DNA of 64,000 nucleotides from Streptomyces sp. NBC_00273 (GTDB taxonomy: Bacteria; Actinomycetota; Actinomycetes; Streptomycetales; Streptomycetaceae), in NCBI RefSeq assembly GCF_036178145.1, contig NZ_CP108067.1:5084001-5148000 (forward strand). The letters are read 5' to 3'. The translations under genes were made by a program, and so were the position numbers. Shown in pieces: positions 18,971 through 28,103 of this stretch. Position 1 is the stretch's first letter; the number at the start of each line of letters is the position of its first letter. The notes under the pieces were generated by a model. It searched no databases and had not been told where the DNA came from. It saw nothing but the letters and a program-made list of their open reading frames with translations.

Positions 18971-19010
18971 GAAGGGGCCCGGATCCTGTCACCAGGGTCC
19001 GGGCCCCTTC
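18971..19010. terminator. Bidirectional hairpin between convergent genes
   Basis: GAAGGGGCCCGGATCCTG pairs with CAGGGTCCGGGCCCCTTC across a short loop with one mismatch. It sits between the DUF5324 gene and the convergent LysM gene. Confidence 0.82.
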
Positions 19011-19025
19011 CGCGTCCGCGGGGCG

Positions 19026-19574
19026 TCAGCCGGGGAGGGTGAGGACCGTGCCCGGGCGGACGAGGTCGGGGTTGGGGCCGACGGCACCCCGGTTCATCGC
19101 GTAGAGCTCGCGCCAGCGGGCCTCGTTGCCGAGCTCGTGGCGGGCGATCGCGGTGAGCGAGTCGCCGGGCTTGACGGTGTACGTGCGCTTCTTGGCGGTG
19201 GACCCGGGCCCCCGCATCGGGGCCGCCGGTACCGCCTTGTGCGCGGCCGAGTGCGGGGTGGGCGTGTGCATGGCGCCCGGCGCGGCGGCGGAGGAGGCCG
19301 CGGGCTTCGGCATCACGGTCGGCTTGGGGGCTGCGGGAACGGCCTTGTGCGCGGCGGACGTGGGGGTGGGGGTCGGGGTCGCGGGGAGGGGCCTCGGCGG
19401 CGCGGCCGCCGCCATGCGCTCGGCGGTGGCCCGGGTGGCCGAGGCAGCGGCGGCCGCCGAACCCGAGGGGGGCCTCCTGCCCTCGCCGGCCTGCTGCTGC
19501 ACCTGCTCCTCCGCCTTCTCGGCGGCGTCGTGCGCCTTCTTCTTGTCGGACTTCAGGAAGTCGAAGAGTCCCAT
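19026..19574 (-). CDS. LysM domain protein
   Basis: Protein of 182 residues. A charged helical N-terminus (MGLFDFLKSDKKKAHDAAEK) and a long Ala/Pro/Thr linker lead to a C-terminal LysM domain (about 130-182; YTVKPGDSLTAIARHELGN ... LVRPGTVLTLPG). The linker contains an 11-residue unit, SAAHKAVPAAP, twice (about 93 and 128 bases apart in phase), a small internal duplication. There is no signal peptide, so it may be cytosolic, as for BON/LysM-type proteins. LysM usually binds peptidoglycan or related glycans. Confidence 0.92.
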   Translation of the reverse strand: MGLFDFLKSDKKKAHDAAEKAEEQVQQQAGEGRRPPSGSAAAAASATRATAERMAAAAPPRPLPATPTPTPTSAAHKAVPAAPKPTVMPKPAASSAAAPGAMHTPTPHSAAHKAVPAAPMRGPGSTAKKRTYTVKPGDSLTAIARHELGNEARWRELYAMNRGAVGPNPDLVRPGTVLTLPG

Positions 19575-19769
19575 GTCTGTACGCCTCCGGCGTGATGCTC
19601 CCCCCGGGATCGGTACCTCCTTCCACTGTCCTGCACCGGGCGCCGAGCGGCCCTGCGACGGGGCCGTCCGGGGGACGCCCGGACCAGGTCACGGCCGGGC
19701 GGGAACGCGGCGGGAAGGGACCGGGAAGGACCGGCGCCACCCTCGTGGGACACGATGGAGGAGATTTCT

Positions 19770-20675
19770 GTGAACATCAGACAGGCCGCGGAGCGGGTAG
19801 TGCTGGTCAGGCCCGGACCCGGGCTCGTGAGCGCCGCGATCGTGGCGGGCCTGGACGTATGGGTGGTGTCCGATCCCGGACCCCGCCCGACGGACGCGCC
19901 GCTTCCCGCGGAGCTGCCCCCGCAACGGCTCCTCCGGGTGGACTTCGACGACCCGGCCGCGCTGCGCGCCCTGCTGACGGACACCGTCGTCGAACACGGG
20001 ATCGGGCAGGTCCTCTACCTCGCGAGCGATCTCGAAAGGGGTCTCGGCAGCGGGGCCGCGGCCGCCGCCGAGGAGGTGCTGCGGGATCTGTCCGACAGCC
20101 ACGGGAGGCCGGCCCGCGGGCTGCCGGACGCGGTGGCGATCCGGCGGATCCTCAATGAGAGCCGGACCTCCGCCGTGCGTGCCGAGGAGGCCCGGTCCAT
20201 CACCGAAGCATGCTCGCTGGCGGAGGACTTCCCCCTGCCCGTGGTCATCAAGTCGGCCGACAAGTCCGGCTGTTGGTGGACCGTTCCGGTACACGACCGG
20301 CCCGCACTGGACCGGTGGGCCGAACAGGCCGTCACCGCGCGGCACTCGGCCCCCTATCTCGTCGAAGAGCTCTTGACCGGAGCCAAGTTCAGGGTGGAGA
20401 CGCTGACCGTCGACGGCATGCACCTGGTCGCCGACATCGCCCCCGAGGGAACGGCGCCGCCGCTCCACGACGCGGAGCAGGCCGGGATCCGCGCGACGGT
20501 ACGGGCCCTGCTGGATCTGGCCGGGTACGAATCGGGCACCACGCGGACGGACGTGCTGGTCAGCGCCCGGGGATCACGGATCGCCGCGGCCAGGGAACCG
20601 GACCGGGAACAGGGCGGTAACGGCCGTTCCCGCACCGCGACCGCGGGCGGTATCGAGAGGGGAACGGACCGGTAA
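19770..20675 (+). CDS. ATP-grasp-like protein, apparently degenerate
   Basis: Protein of 301 residues with an ATP-grasp-like order: a Rossmann-like N-terminus (RVVLVRPGPGLVSAAIVAGL), an ATP-binding Lys in PLPVVIKSADKSG and an EE pair in YLVEELLTGAKF. The usual metal-binding ExN-R block near the C-terminus (as in EVNARLGG) is missing; that region reads TTRTDVLVSARGSRIAAARE. It may be non-catalytic, truncated or divergent. GTG at 19770 has GGAGGAG 6 bases before it. It lies at the left edge of the accessory region but faces away from the regulators, so membership is unclear. Confidence 0.72.
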   Translation: MNIRQAAERVVLVRPGPGLVSAAIVAGLDVWVVSDPGPRPTDAPLPAELPPQRLLRVDFDDPAALRALLTDTVVEHGIGQVLYLASDLERGLGSGAAAAAEEVLRDLSDSHGRPARGLPDAVAIRRILNESRTSAVRAEEARSITEACSLAEDFPLPVVIKSADKSGCWWTVPVHDRPALDRWAEQAVTARHSAPYLVEELLTGAKFRVETLTVDGMHLVADIAPEGTAPPLHDAEQAGIRATVRALLDLAGYESGTTRTDVLVSARGSRIAAAREPDREQGGNGRSRTATAGGIERGTDR

Positions 20676-20760
20676 GAGCTGCGGCCAGTCTGTGTCCTGT
20701 CGAGAGCGGCCACCGCAGCACACGGGAGCCGCACCGGGTACACACCAGGGGGTTCCACAC

Positions 20761-20952
20761 ATGCGCAGCAAGCTGGCTGGACTGATCGGGATCATCGCGG
20801 CGGCTCTGGCGATCGGAGTCGGTGTGACGGTCAGCAGCCCGGTGGACGCCGGTCAGCCCTCCGGCTACCAGGTACTGGCGGACGACAAGGGTCCGGGTGT
20901 CGCTCCCCCGGCCCCGACCCCGACCCCGACCTCGGTCCCGTCCTCCCGGTAG
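20761..20952 (+). CDS. Small secreted peptide, 63 residues
   Basis: Short gene with a clear Sec-type signal: MRSKLAGLIG then a hydrophobic Ala/Ile/Val core and a likely cleavage after SPVDA (about residue 30). The mature part is about 33 residues, Pro/Thr-rich at the end (PAPTPTPTSVPSSR). AGGGGG lies upstream of the ATG. The family is not recognised. A strong hairpin follows. Confidence 0.65.
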   Translation: MRSKLAGLIGIIAAALAIGVGVTVSSPVDAGQPSGYQVLADDKGPGVAPPAPTPTPTSVPSSR

Positions 20953-20980
20953 GCCCGCCGCCCGCCCCGTACGACAGCGA

Positions 20981-21013
20981 AGTGCCCCGCACCGGTATCC
21001 GGTGCGGGGCACT
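20981..21013. terminator. Hairpin terminator between convergent genes
   Basis: A 15-bp perfect stem (AGTGCCCCGCACCGG with CCGGTGCGGGGCACT) and 3-base loop, between the small secreted peptide gene and the end of the SARP gene on the other strand. Confidence 0.88.
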
Positions 21014-21025
21014 CCCCGTGCGCCG

Positions 21026-24000
21026 TCAATACGTCCGGCGGGACGCCGGCAAACTCATGAAATCGAATAACTCCTCGGCGGCAGCGCGGTGTCCGGCCGC
21101 GGCCGGAGCGTCCCCGAGCGCCTCCGCCGCACGGGCCATGCCCACCAGCGCCGACGCCTCCTCGGCACGGAAGCTCATCGGCTCCGCGATCTTGTGGGCG
21201 TGTGCGTGCAGGGCCAGGGCCACCTCGTGCTCCCCCCAGAGCAGGTGGAGCCGGCCGAGGACGTTCTCGACCTTCGCGAGCCGGATCGGCGCGCCGCTGG
21301 TGCGGCCGAGGACCAGGGAGCGCTCGGCGAACGCGCGCGCCTGCGGGCCGTCGCCCCGCTCGTGCGCGACCTGGGCGGACAGCGCGAGCAGCAGGGCGAC
21401 GTCCCCGGGCGACCTGGTCTCGTCGCACAGGTCGCGGGCGCGCTTGAGACTGGCGTCCGCGTCCGGGAACTCGCCGAGGCCCACCTGCGCGAAGGCCAGA
21501 TCGGTCAGGGCCACGATCTCGTTGCCGCGGTAACCGAGGCCGCGGTCGATCTCGATCGCCCGGCGGGCGGCGGCGGCCGCCTCCGGATAGCGGCCCCACC
21601 GCTCGTACAGCGTGCTGAGGGTGGTCAGGCTCTCCGACTCCGCCCGCAGATTGCCCAGTTCCCGGGCCACGGCCACCGACCGCTCCAGGAGCGGGAGGGC
21701 CTCCGCGTACCTCCCGAGCATCGACATCAGCAGCCCGAGGGTCGATTCGCTGTGCGCCTCGGTGTGCCGGTCCCCGGCACGGATCGCCGTGTCGCGGGCT
21801 TCCGCGGCCACCTCCAGCCCTTCCTCGAAGCGGCCCAGCTTCCAGCAGGCCGCGCCCAGGTTGGCCAGGCTGATGCCGAGGAGCGCCGGATCGTCGAGCC
21901 GGCGGGCGGCGGCCACCGCGAGGTGCCCGACGCTCCAGAACTCGTCGAGCTGTCCGTGCGTGTGCAGGTGGAAGCCCACGTTGCGGCTCAGGCAGGCCGC
22001 GTACCGGTCGTGGCCGGACCGCTCGGCGAGCGACACGGCCGCGAGCAGTCCCGCCTGCTCGCGGTGGAACCAGCGCACGGCCTGCTCGGCGTCCCTGAGG
22101 GACGGCAGCTCGCCCCGGTAGGGCGCGATGCCGGTGGGCCGGCGTTCCCGTCCCGGGAAGAGCACCTCGCACGCCGTGTTCGACGCCGTCAGGTAGTAGC
22201 CGAGCAGCCGCTCGACCGCCGCCGCGTCGTCGTCCGCCGTCGCCGGTCCCCGCAGGCTCTGGGCGAAACTGCGCACCAGGTCGTGGAAGGTGTAGAGGCC
22301 GATGTCGGGCTGCTGGACCAGATGGACGTCGAGCAGGAACTCCAGGGCGTCCTCGGCGTCGCGGACGGTCGTGCCGAGGAGCGCCGCCGCCGAATGGACG
22401 TCCGTCCCGGCGCACGGGTACAGGCTGAGGATGCGGAACGCGGTCCGGTACTCCTCGTCCATCGCCAGGTACGACAGCCGAAGGGTCGCCGCGACGCTGC
22501 GCTCACCCGAACTCAGCTCGTCCATCCGGCGTTTCTCGTCGCGCAGCCGCTCGACCAGATAACGCACCGTCCAGCGCGGCCTGTTGCGCAGCCGGGCCGT
22601 CGCGATCCGCAGCGCCAGCGGCAGGTGCCCGCACAGCTCGGCCAGTTCGGCGGAGGCCGCCGGCTCGGCGGCCACCCGGGTGGTACCGAGGGTCTCCGCC
22701 ATCAGGCTGGTGCTGTCCTCGGGCTCCATCATCCCGATCGACACCCACTCGACGCCGTCGAGGTCCAGCAGCCGCCCACGGCTGGTGATCAGGGCGAGAG
22801 AGCCGGGCGAAGCCGGCAGCAGGGGCCTGATCTGCGCCGCGTCGACCGCGTTGTCGAACAGGAGCAACATCCGCCGGCCGTCCAGCTTCGACCGCCACAG
22901 GGCGGTGCGCCCCTCCAGGTCCTCGGGAATCCGGTCGCCCGGAGTACCGAGGGTCCGCAGCAGGCCGTCGAGCGCGGCGGTGGGCGTCACGGGCTCGCGG
23001 CCCGGGGTGAATCCGTGCAGGTCGATGTGGAGCTGCCCGTCGGGATACCGGCCGGCCAGCCGGTGCGCGGCGCGCACGGCCAGGGTGGTCTTGCCCATGC
23101 CGCCCATGCCGTCGATGGCCACGATCCGGGCGTACCGCTCGCCGCCCCGGCCCTCGTCCTGCACGTAGTCGAAGAGCTCGGCCAGCTCCTTGGCACGGCC
23201 GGTGAAGTCGGGCAGGTCGTACGGCAGGGTGCACGGGGCGTCCGCCGGCCCGGTGCGCGTTCCCGGCTCCCCCTCCCGGTCCGCTTCCGTGCGGGCCGGG
23301 ACCCCGGGGGCCGCACCCTCGGACACCGCGGTCGCGGCAACGGCCGGTTCGGGCAGCGGCTCCGCGGGGGCCGCCGGCTCGGGCACCGGCCGTACGGGCG
23401 CCGCCGCCACCGGCGCCGGCCGCTCGGGCGCGGCCAGCTCGGGGCTGTCCCGCAGGATCGCCTCGTACAGCCTGGCCAGCCGGGGGCCGGGGTCGATCCC
23501 GAGCTCGTCCACGAGCAGCTCGCGGACCTCCCCGTACTCCTTGAGCGCCTCGGCCTGCCGCCCGGAGCGGTACAGCGCGAGCATCAGCTGGCCGCGCAGC
23601 GTCTCCCGCAGCGGGTGCTGGGTGATCAGGGCGCGCAGGCCCGAGATGAGCTCACCGCTCTCGCCCAGTGCGAGGCACACGTCGAAGAACTGCTCGGCGG
23701 CGGCCAGCCGGCGCTCCTCCAGTGCGGTCGCCGCGGCCTCGATCACCGGTCCGCCGGTGCCGGACAGGACCGATCCCCGCCACAGCGCGAGGGCGGCCCG
23801 CAGTGCCTCGGCGGCCTCGGACCGGGCGCCTTCCCGCAGCGCCTGGCCCGCCGCCCTGGTCAGGGCGTCGAACTCCAGGAGGTCGACCTGGTCGTCCGCC
23901 ACCACCACGCGGTACCCCGGCCCGTCGGTGGCGATCACCTCGGTGCCGGTGGGTATGCGCCGCCGCAGGTCGGCGACGGCCTTGCGGACCTGGTGCGCGG

Positions 24001-24232
24001 CGGTCACCGGCGGGTCCTTCTCCCACGTCGCCTCGACGAGTCGGGCCACGGGCACCACCCGGCCGGCTTCGAGCAGCAGCACGCACAGGACCCGTTCCTG
24101 GATCGCTCCCCCCAGCCTCAGCCGGACCTCTCCGAACCATCCCTCAAGCGATCCGAGCACGTTGAAGCGCAGCCTGCCCCCCGCAGGTTCCGCGCTTCGT
24201 CTCTCCCCGGACTCCGCATCCGCCCCCGGCAT
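21026..24232 (-). CDS. AfsR-type SARP regulator with NB-ARC and TPR regions
   Basis: Large activator of 1068 residues. Order: OmpR-like winged helix (about 22-115), bacterial transcriptional activation domain (about 120-265), a Pro/Ala/Glu linker, an NB-ARC NTPase (Walker A GMGGMGKTT near 375; MLLLFDNAV as Walker B) and C-terminal TPR-like repeats (about 700-1050). SARPs activate antibiotic clusters by binding direct repeats near -35. It carries a rare TTA codon at 21068-21070, 14 codons before the stop, so full translation should depend on bldA tRNA. It is divergent from the next regulator over 174 bp and flanks the biosynthetic locus, so it is a likely pathway regulator. Confidence 0.93.
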   Translation of the reverse strand: MPGADAESGERRSAEPAGGRLRFNVLGSLEGWFGEVRLRLGGAIQERVLCVLLLEAGRVVPVARLVEATWEKDPPVTAAHQVRKAVADLRRRIPTGTEVIATDGPGYRVVVADDQVDLLEFDALTRAAGQALREGARSEAAEALRAALALWRGSVLSGTGGPVIEAAATALEERRLAAAEQFFDVCLALGESGELISGLRALITQHPLRETLRGQLMLALYRSGRQAEALKEYGEVRELLVDELGIDPGPRLARLYEAILRDSPELAAPERPAPVAAAPVRPVPEPAAPAEPLPEPAVAATAVSEGAAPGVPARTEADREGEPGTRTGPADAPCTLPYDLPDFTGRAKELAELFDYVQDEGRGGERYARIVAIDGMGGMGKTTLAVRAAHRLAGRYPDGQLHIDLHGFTPGREPVTPTAALDGLLRTLGTPGDRIPEDLEGRTALWRSKLDGRRMLLLFDNAVDAAQIRPLLPASPGSLALITSRGRLLDLDGVEWVSIGMMEPEDSTSLMAETLGTTRVAAEPAASAELAELCGHLPLALRIATARLRNRPRWTVRYLVERLRDEKRRMDELSSGERSVAATLRLSYLAMDEEYRTAFRILSLYPCAGTDVHSAAALLGTTVRDAEDALEFLLDVHLVQQPDIGLYTFHDLVRSFAQSLRGPATADDDAAAVERLLGYYLTASNTACEVLFPGRERRPTGIAPYRGELPSLRDAEQAVRWFHREQAGLLAAVSLAERSGHDRYAACLSRNVGFHLHTHGQLDEFWSVGHLAVAAARRLDDPALLGISLANLGAACWKLGRFEEGLEVAAEARDTAIRAGDRHTEAHSESTLGLLMSMLGRYAEALPLLERSVAVARELGNLRAESESLTTLSTLYERWGRYPEAAAAARRAIEIDRGLGYRGNEIVALTDLAFAQVGLGEFPDADASLKRARDLCDETRSPGDVALLLALSAQVAHERGDGPQARAFAERSLVLGRTSGAPIRLAKVENVLGRLHLLWGEHEVALALHAHAHKIAEPMSFRAEEASALVGMARAAEALGDAPAAAGHRAAAEELFDFMSLPASRRTY

Positions 24233-24406
24233 CGGACATCCACCCCCAAATGAACAAGACCCCTGGCCAGGTCATGTCAGCCGGATCATAGGGGTTACCC
24301 CTCGCACGCGGTAAGCATCCGGTAGCAGATCAGGAAGGGCGACACGGACAGTTCATGGGCGGCCCGGAGCAGGCAGCACACGGAGCGAGTACCGAAGGAG
24401 CAGGCT
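24233..24406. promoter_or_regulatory. Divergent regulator promoter region with small palindromes
   Basis: This 174-bp gap between two divergently read NB-ARC regulators must hold both promoters. It contains the palindromes CCTGGCCAGG (about 24262) and AGGGGTTACCCCT (24290-24302). No convincing -10/-35 pair can be fixed by eye. Confidence 0.4.
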
Positions 24407-25891
24407 GTGGGAAGACTGGAGAGACCGCTGGCCCCCGATGCCGGACCAGTCACCGCGTTCGCCCGGGAGTTGCGCAGGCTGCGGACCGCGGCCGGCAGTC
24501 CCGGCTACCGCGACATGGCCACTCGTGCCATGTTCTCCGCGTCCGTGCTCTCCGACGCGGCCGCCGGATACCGCCTCCCGACGCTTCAGGTGGCCCTCGC
24601 CTTCGCCGAGGCCTGCGGCGGTGACCGCGCCAGCTGGGAGCGCCGCTGGCACGAGGCGGCACGCGCCGACGGGGACGACGGAACGGCCCGTCCGGCGGTC
24701 AAAGCCGTGCAGCAGCACCAGGAGAACGAGCTGCGCGCGGCCGACGTACGCGCCGTGCTGCCGCCCCCGTCACAGCTTCCGATGGAGGCTCGTCCCCTGG
24801 TGGGACGGCGTGAGCTGCTCCAGCGGGCCCGGGCCCTGACCGCCCCCTCGTACGGCGAGCAGCGCCCCGCGACCCCCTTGGTGATCAGCGGTCAGGTGGG
24901 CGTGGGCAAGACGGCCTTCGCCCTGCGGCTCGCCCACGAACTCGCCGTGAACCTGCCCGACGGGCAGCTCTACGCGAACCTCGACCCGGCCGCGGACGGA
25001 CGCAAGGACGCCGCCGGAATCGCGGGCGGTTTCCTGGAGGCGCTCGGCATCCCCACCGACCGGATCCCGAACGATCCCGGTCAAAGAATTGGCCTGTACC
25101 GGTCGCTCCTGAACCGGCGGCGGCTGCTCGTGGTGCTGGACGGCGTCCAGCACGAGCGGCAGATCCGGGAACTCCTCGTCGCGGCGCCCGAGAGCCGCAT
25201 CATCATCACTAGCCGATCGCGGCTACTGGGCCTCGACGGAATTGGCCGGATCCGGCTCCCCGCACTGGACCGCGACGAGTCGATGGAGCTGCTCGCCCAG
25301 CTCCTCGGCGGCGACCGGGTCGGCAGCGAGCCGCGCGCCTGCCTGCGCCTCGCCGACGCCTGCGGGGACCTGCCGCTGGCGCTCAACCTGGCCGGCCGGC
25401 GCATCGCGGCCCGACCCGAGTGGATGCTCCAGGACTCCGTGTCCGAGCTGCTCGGGGACGGGCCGGGCGGGCCGGACGGACCGGGCACGCAGCTGGCACC
25501 CGGCCGCTTCCTGGGCCGGCTGCAGATCGGGGACGACGCGTTGAGCAACCGCCTCGACAGCGCCTACCGGCTGCTGACCCCGTGGGCGCGGCTGATGCTG
25601 CGCCAGTTCGCCGGGTCCGACAACCCGCCCTCCGTGGACAACGTGGTGTACGAGTCCGCGGACGCGCTCGCCGTGCTGGTCGAACGGTCCGCGCAGCCGG
25701 TGGAGGACCTCCTCGAACGGCTCCTCGACGCGGGGCTGCTCGACCACTCCGACCTGCCGGGGCAGTACGGACTGACGCCGATGGCCCGGGCGTACGCGCT
25801 GACCCAGCCGGACCCGACGGAGGAGGACCCGGCGCCCGTGTCCGCGCCCGCGGCGGCGCGGGGCCAGGCGCACGTGCGGCAGCCCAGGTAG
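24407..25891 (+). CDS. HTH and NB-ARC regulator lacking a SARP domain
   Basis: Protein of 494 residues. The N-terminus (about 14-75, FARELRRLRTAAGSPGYRDM ... YRLPTLQVALAFAEACGGD) is a helix-turn-helix of the type fused to NTPases in Streptomyces. The NB-ARC domain (about 135-470) has Walker A GQVGVGKTAFAL, Walker B LLVVLDGVQ and GDLPLALNLAGRR. There are no TPR repeats. AAGGAG lies 6 bases before the GTG. It resembles the NTPase half of AfsR-like regulators, so it may regulate the locus or modulate the SARPs. Confidence 0.88.
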   Translation: MGRLERPLAPDAGPVTAFARELRRLRTAAGSPGYRDMATRAMFSASVLSDAAAGYRLPTLQVALAFAEACGGDRASWERRWHEAARADGDDGTARPAVKAVQQHQENELRAADVRAVLPPPSQLPMEARPLVGRRELLQRARALTAPSYGEQRPATPLVISGQVGVGKTAFALRLAHELAVNLPDGQLYANLDPAADGRKDAAGIAGGFLEALGIPTDRIPNDPGQRIGLYRSLLNRRRLLVVLDGVQHERQIRELLVAAPESRIIITSRSRLLGLDGIGRIRLPALDRDESMELLAQLLGGDRVGSEPRACLRLADACGDLPLALNLAGRRIAARPEWMLQDSVSELLGDGPGGPDGPGTQLAPGRFLGRLQIGDDALSNRLDSAYRLLTPWARLMLRQFAGSDNPPSVDNVVYESADALAVLVERSAQPVEDLLERLLDAGLLDHSDLPGQYGLTPMARAYALTQPDPTEEDPAPVSAPAAARGQAHVRQPR

Positions 25892-25914
25892 GGGGTCCTG
25901 TCGGTCGGGCCGGA

Positions 25915-26892
25915 TCAGGCAGCGTGGGTGATCGTCACGTAGAGGTGCTCGTCGAGGATCTTGGCGAGGGACACCCCGGGCCGGCCGATCTCGGCGCACA
26001 GGGCCGCCTCGTCCAGACCGCCGCCCTCCTCCAGCGCCGTACGCGCCCAGCTCCGGCCGAGCTCCAGGTGGCGGGCGAAGGCGGCCCCGTCCCGGACCCC
26101 GTGCAGCCGCACGGCGATGGCCGCGTCCCACGGCATGACCGAGTCGGGCCGCAGTGCGTACAGCGCCTTGGCCGCGGCGGTCGGGCCGAGGCTGCGGCGG
26201 CCGATCGGCAGCGCCGCCAGTTCCTCGTAGGCGGCGGCGAACCGGGAGATCTCCCGCGGGGTGAGCCGGGCCAGCGGTGCGTGCGCCAGCGCGTGCCGCC
26301 CCCACCATGCGGCGAGCCCCGCGCCGAAGGCGTCGGGCTCGCCCTCGCGCGGGTAACGGATGCGGCAGCCCCAGGAGTTCAGCCAGCGGTGCAGGGCGCT
26401 GCGGTGCGCGGCGAGCGAGAGGTCGAGGGCGCCGCCGGTCTCCTCGCGCAGCGCCTGCCAGCTCCGGTCCACGCCCGCGAAGCCGTTGAACACCTCCGCC
26501 GAGGCCCGCAGTTCGGCCAGGGAGGGCGCGGGCGGGAGCGGCGGCGCGGCCGGCGGGTCCAGGTGGGCTCGGGCGACCTTGGCGGGCACCACCATCCGCC
26601 AGGCCTCGGTGACCAGCTCCGTCAACTCTCCTTCGTCCAGGGCCGCGAGGCGGGCCTCGACCCAGTGGAAGCGCAGATCGGACGTGCGGGGCAGGAAGAA
26701 CTTCTGCGGCTCGGCGGCGACGAGCGCCGCCCGCTCCTCCTTGGGGAAGGCGAAGCCGAGTTCGCTCTCGTCCGGGGACAGGGCGAGATAGACGATCTTG
26801 CCGATCCGGAACTTCACCCGGTCCCGGATCAGGTGCTCCTCGGTCCTCGGCAGACCCATCGCGAGCCGCCGTACGTCGTCCACCGTTGCCAC
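25915..26892 (-). CDS. MmcQ/YjbR-like protein fused to a C-terminal domain of unknown type
   Basis: Protein of 325 residues, last gene of the leftward operon. The N-terminal 105 residues (VATVDDVRRLAMGLPRTEEH ... VEARLAALDEGELTELVTEA) match MmcQ/YjbR DNA-binding-fold proteins. The C-terminal 200 residues are not a standard partner; the stretch TAAAKALYALRPDSVMPWD recalls helix-hairpin-helix repair or base-recognition proteins, which would fit a DNA-damaging product, but this is inference. The GTG at 26892 is preferred because AAGGAG lies 6 bases upstream; the ATG at 26910 covers that site. Confidence 0.75.
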   Translation of the reverse strand: MATVDDVRRLAMGLPRTEEHLIRDRVKFRIGKIVYLALSPDESELGFAFPKEERAALVAAEPQKFFLPRTSDLRFHWVEARLAALDEGELTELVTEAWRMVVPAKVARAHLDPPAAPPLPPAPSLAELRASAEVFNGFAGVDRSWQALREETGGALDLSLAAHRSALHRWLNSWGCRIRYPREGEPDAFGAGLAAWWGRHALAHAPLARLTPREISRFAAAYEELAALPIGRRSLGPTAAAKALYALRPDSVMPWDAAIAVRLHGVRDGAAFARHLELGRSWARTALEEGGGLDEAALCAEIGRPGVSLAKILDEHLYVTITHAA

Positions 26893-26921
26893 GGCACGCT
26901 CCTTGCGCATCCGGCCGCCGC

Positions 26922-28067
26922 TCACAGCCCCGCGAGCTGCGGGGTGTGGACGTCCAGCGGCGGCCCGTCGAGCGCACCGAGGCCGATCAGCGACGGAGTC
27001 CTGCCGATCAGCCGGTCGGCCAGCGACCGCGCGATGAGCGGCGCGAACTTGAAGGATGTGCCACCGCAGGCCGCGTACGCGAATCCCGCGCCGCCCAGGG
27101 CGACCAGCAGCGGGCCGCCCGTCGGAGAGAAGGCCGAGTAGTAGGCGTCCTTGGCCGCGGTGACCCAGGCCGGTCCGAAGCCGGGGAGGATGTCGCCGAA
27201 CTCCTTCTCCAGCTTGCGCTGCCAGTACGGGTCGGTGGCGTAGTCGGTGATCGCGTCCACCACCCGGCAGGCGGTGGCCGAGGTCAGTTTGAGTGCCGTG
27301 CCCGCCACCGGGGGGATCAGCCAGGCTCCGCCCTCGGTGCCCAGGGCCGGTATGGCCGGAGTGGCCGCCCAGGCCTGCGACTGTTGCCGGGGCACCCGGC
27401 AGTACAGGAGGGACTGCCGGTACAGGGTCAGTTGCTCGGAGAGGCTCGGCGGCAGCAGGTCCCGGGACCAGGGGCCCACGGCCACGAGCACCGCGTCGCT
27501 GCGCAGCACCCGCCCGTCCACCAGCCGTACGCTGCCGCTCTCGCCGTCGACGGCGGTCACGGCCCGGTGCTCGATCAGCTCGATGCCCCGCTGCCACTTC
27601 AGCCAGCCGACGCAGGCGGCGAGGACCCGTTCGGCGAGCAGCACGCCCGCCTCGTCCTCCAGTACCGCGCCGAGGCCGCCGCCCACGTGCAGGTGCGGAT
27701 AGCGGTCGGCCAGGCCGGCCGCCGTCAGTTCCCGGGCGTGGCCGCCTGCGTCGGCGAGCATCGCCGCCGCGTCCGTCGCGGCCGCGGGCGGCAGCACGGT
27801 CAGCGAGCCGACCTGCTCGTAGAACCGCGTCAGGAACAGTTCTTCCAGTTCGACCCAGCGGCGGTGCGCACGCAGCGCGGCCGCCGTGGTCCGCGGATCC
27901 GCCGGGTGCAGGGCCCGCAGGATCCGGTGCTGGTCGAAAGAGGTGGCTCTGCTGTGCGGGATGGGGCCTTGGTCCACGACCGTGACCTTGTGTCCGTCGA
28001 GCACGCACTCGACCGCCGTGAGCAGGGCGATCACTCCGCCGCCCACTACCGTCACCCTCGTCGACAT
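26922..28067 (-). CDS. FAD-dependent amine/amino-acid oxidase (DAO family)
   Basis: Flavoenzyme of 381 residues. FAD-binding motif VTVVGGGVIALLTAVE, then SRATSFDQHRI typical of sarcosine and N-methyl-amino-acid oxidases, and a C-terminal GGTSFKFAPLIARSLADRL block. In the N-hydroxylysine route to hydrazinoacetate (s56-p1 and triacsin clusters) a DAO-family enzyme cleaves the lysine-glycine hydrazine adduct. With the monooxygenase, cupin and MetRS-like genes in the same operon, that is my preferred role. ATG at 28067 has GGAGG 6 bases upstream; a GTG sits just before it. Confidence 0.85.
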   Translation of the reverse strand: MSTRVTVVGGGVIALLTAVECVLDGHKVTVVDQGPIPHSRATSFDQHRILRALHPADPRTTAAALRAHRRWVELEELFLTRFYEQVGSLTVLPPAAATDAAAMLADAGGHARELTAAGLADRYPHLHVGGGLGAVLEDEAGVLLAERVLAACVGWLKWQRGIELIEHRAVTAVDGESGSVRLVDGRVLRSDAVLVAVGPWSRDLLPPSLSEQLTLYRQSLLYCRVPRQQSQAWAATPAIPALGTEGGAWLIPPVAGTALKLTSATACRVVDAITDYATDPYWQRKLEKEFGDILPGFGPAWVTAAKDAYYSAFSPTGGPLLVALGGAGFAYAACGGTSFKFAPLIARSLADRLIGRTPSLIGLGALDGPPLDVHTPQLAGL

Positions 28068-28103
28068 CACACACCTCCCTTCAGTTTTCGTTGGGCCGAC
28101 GGA

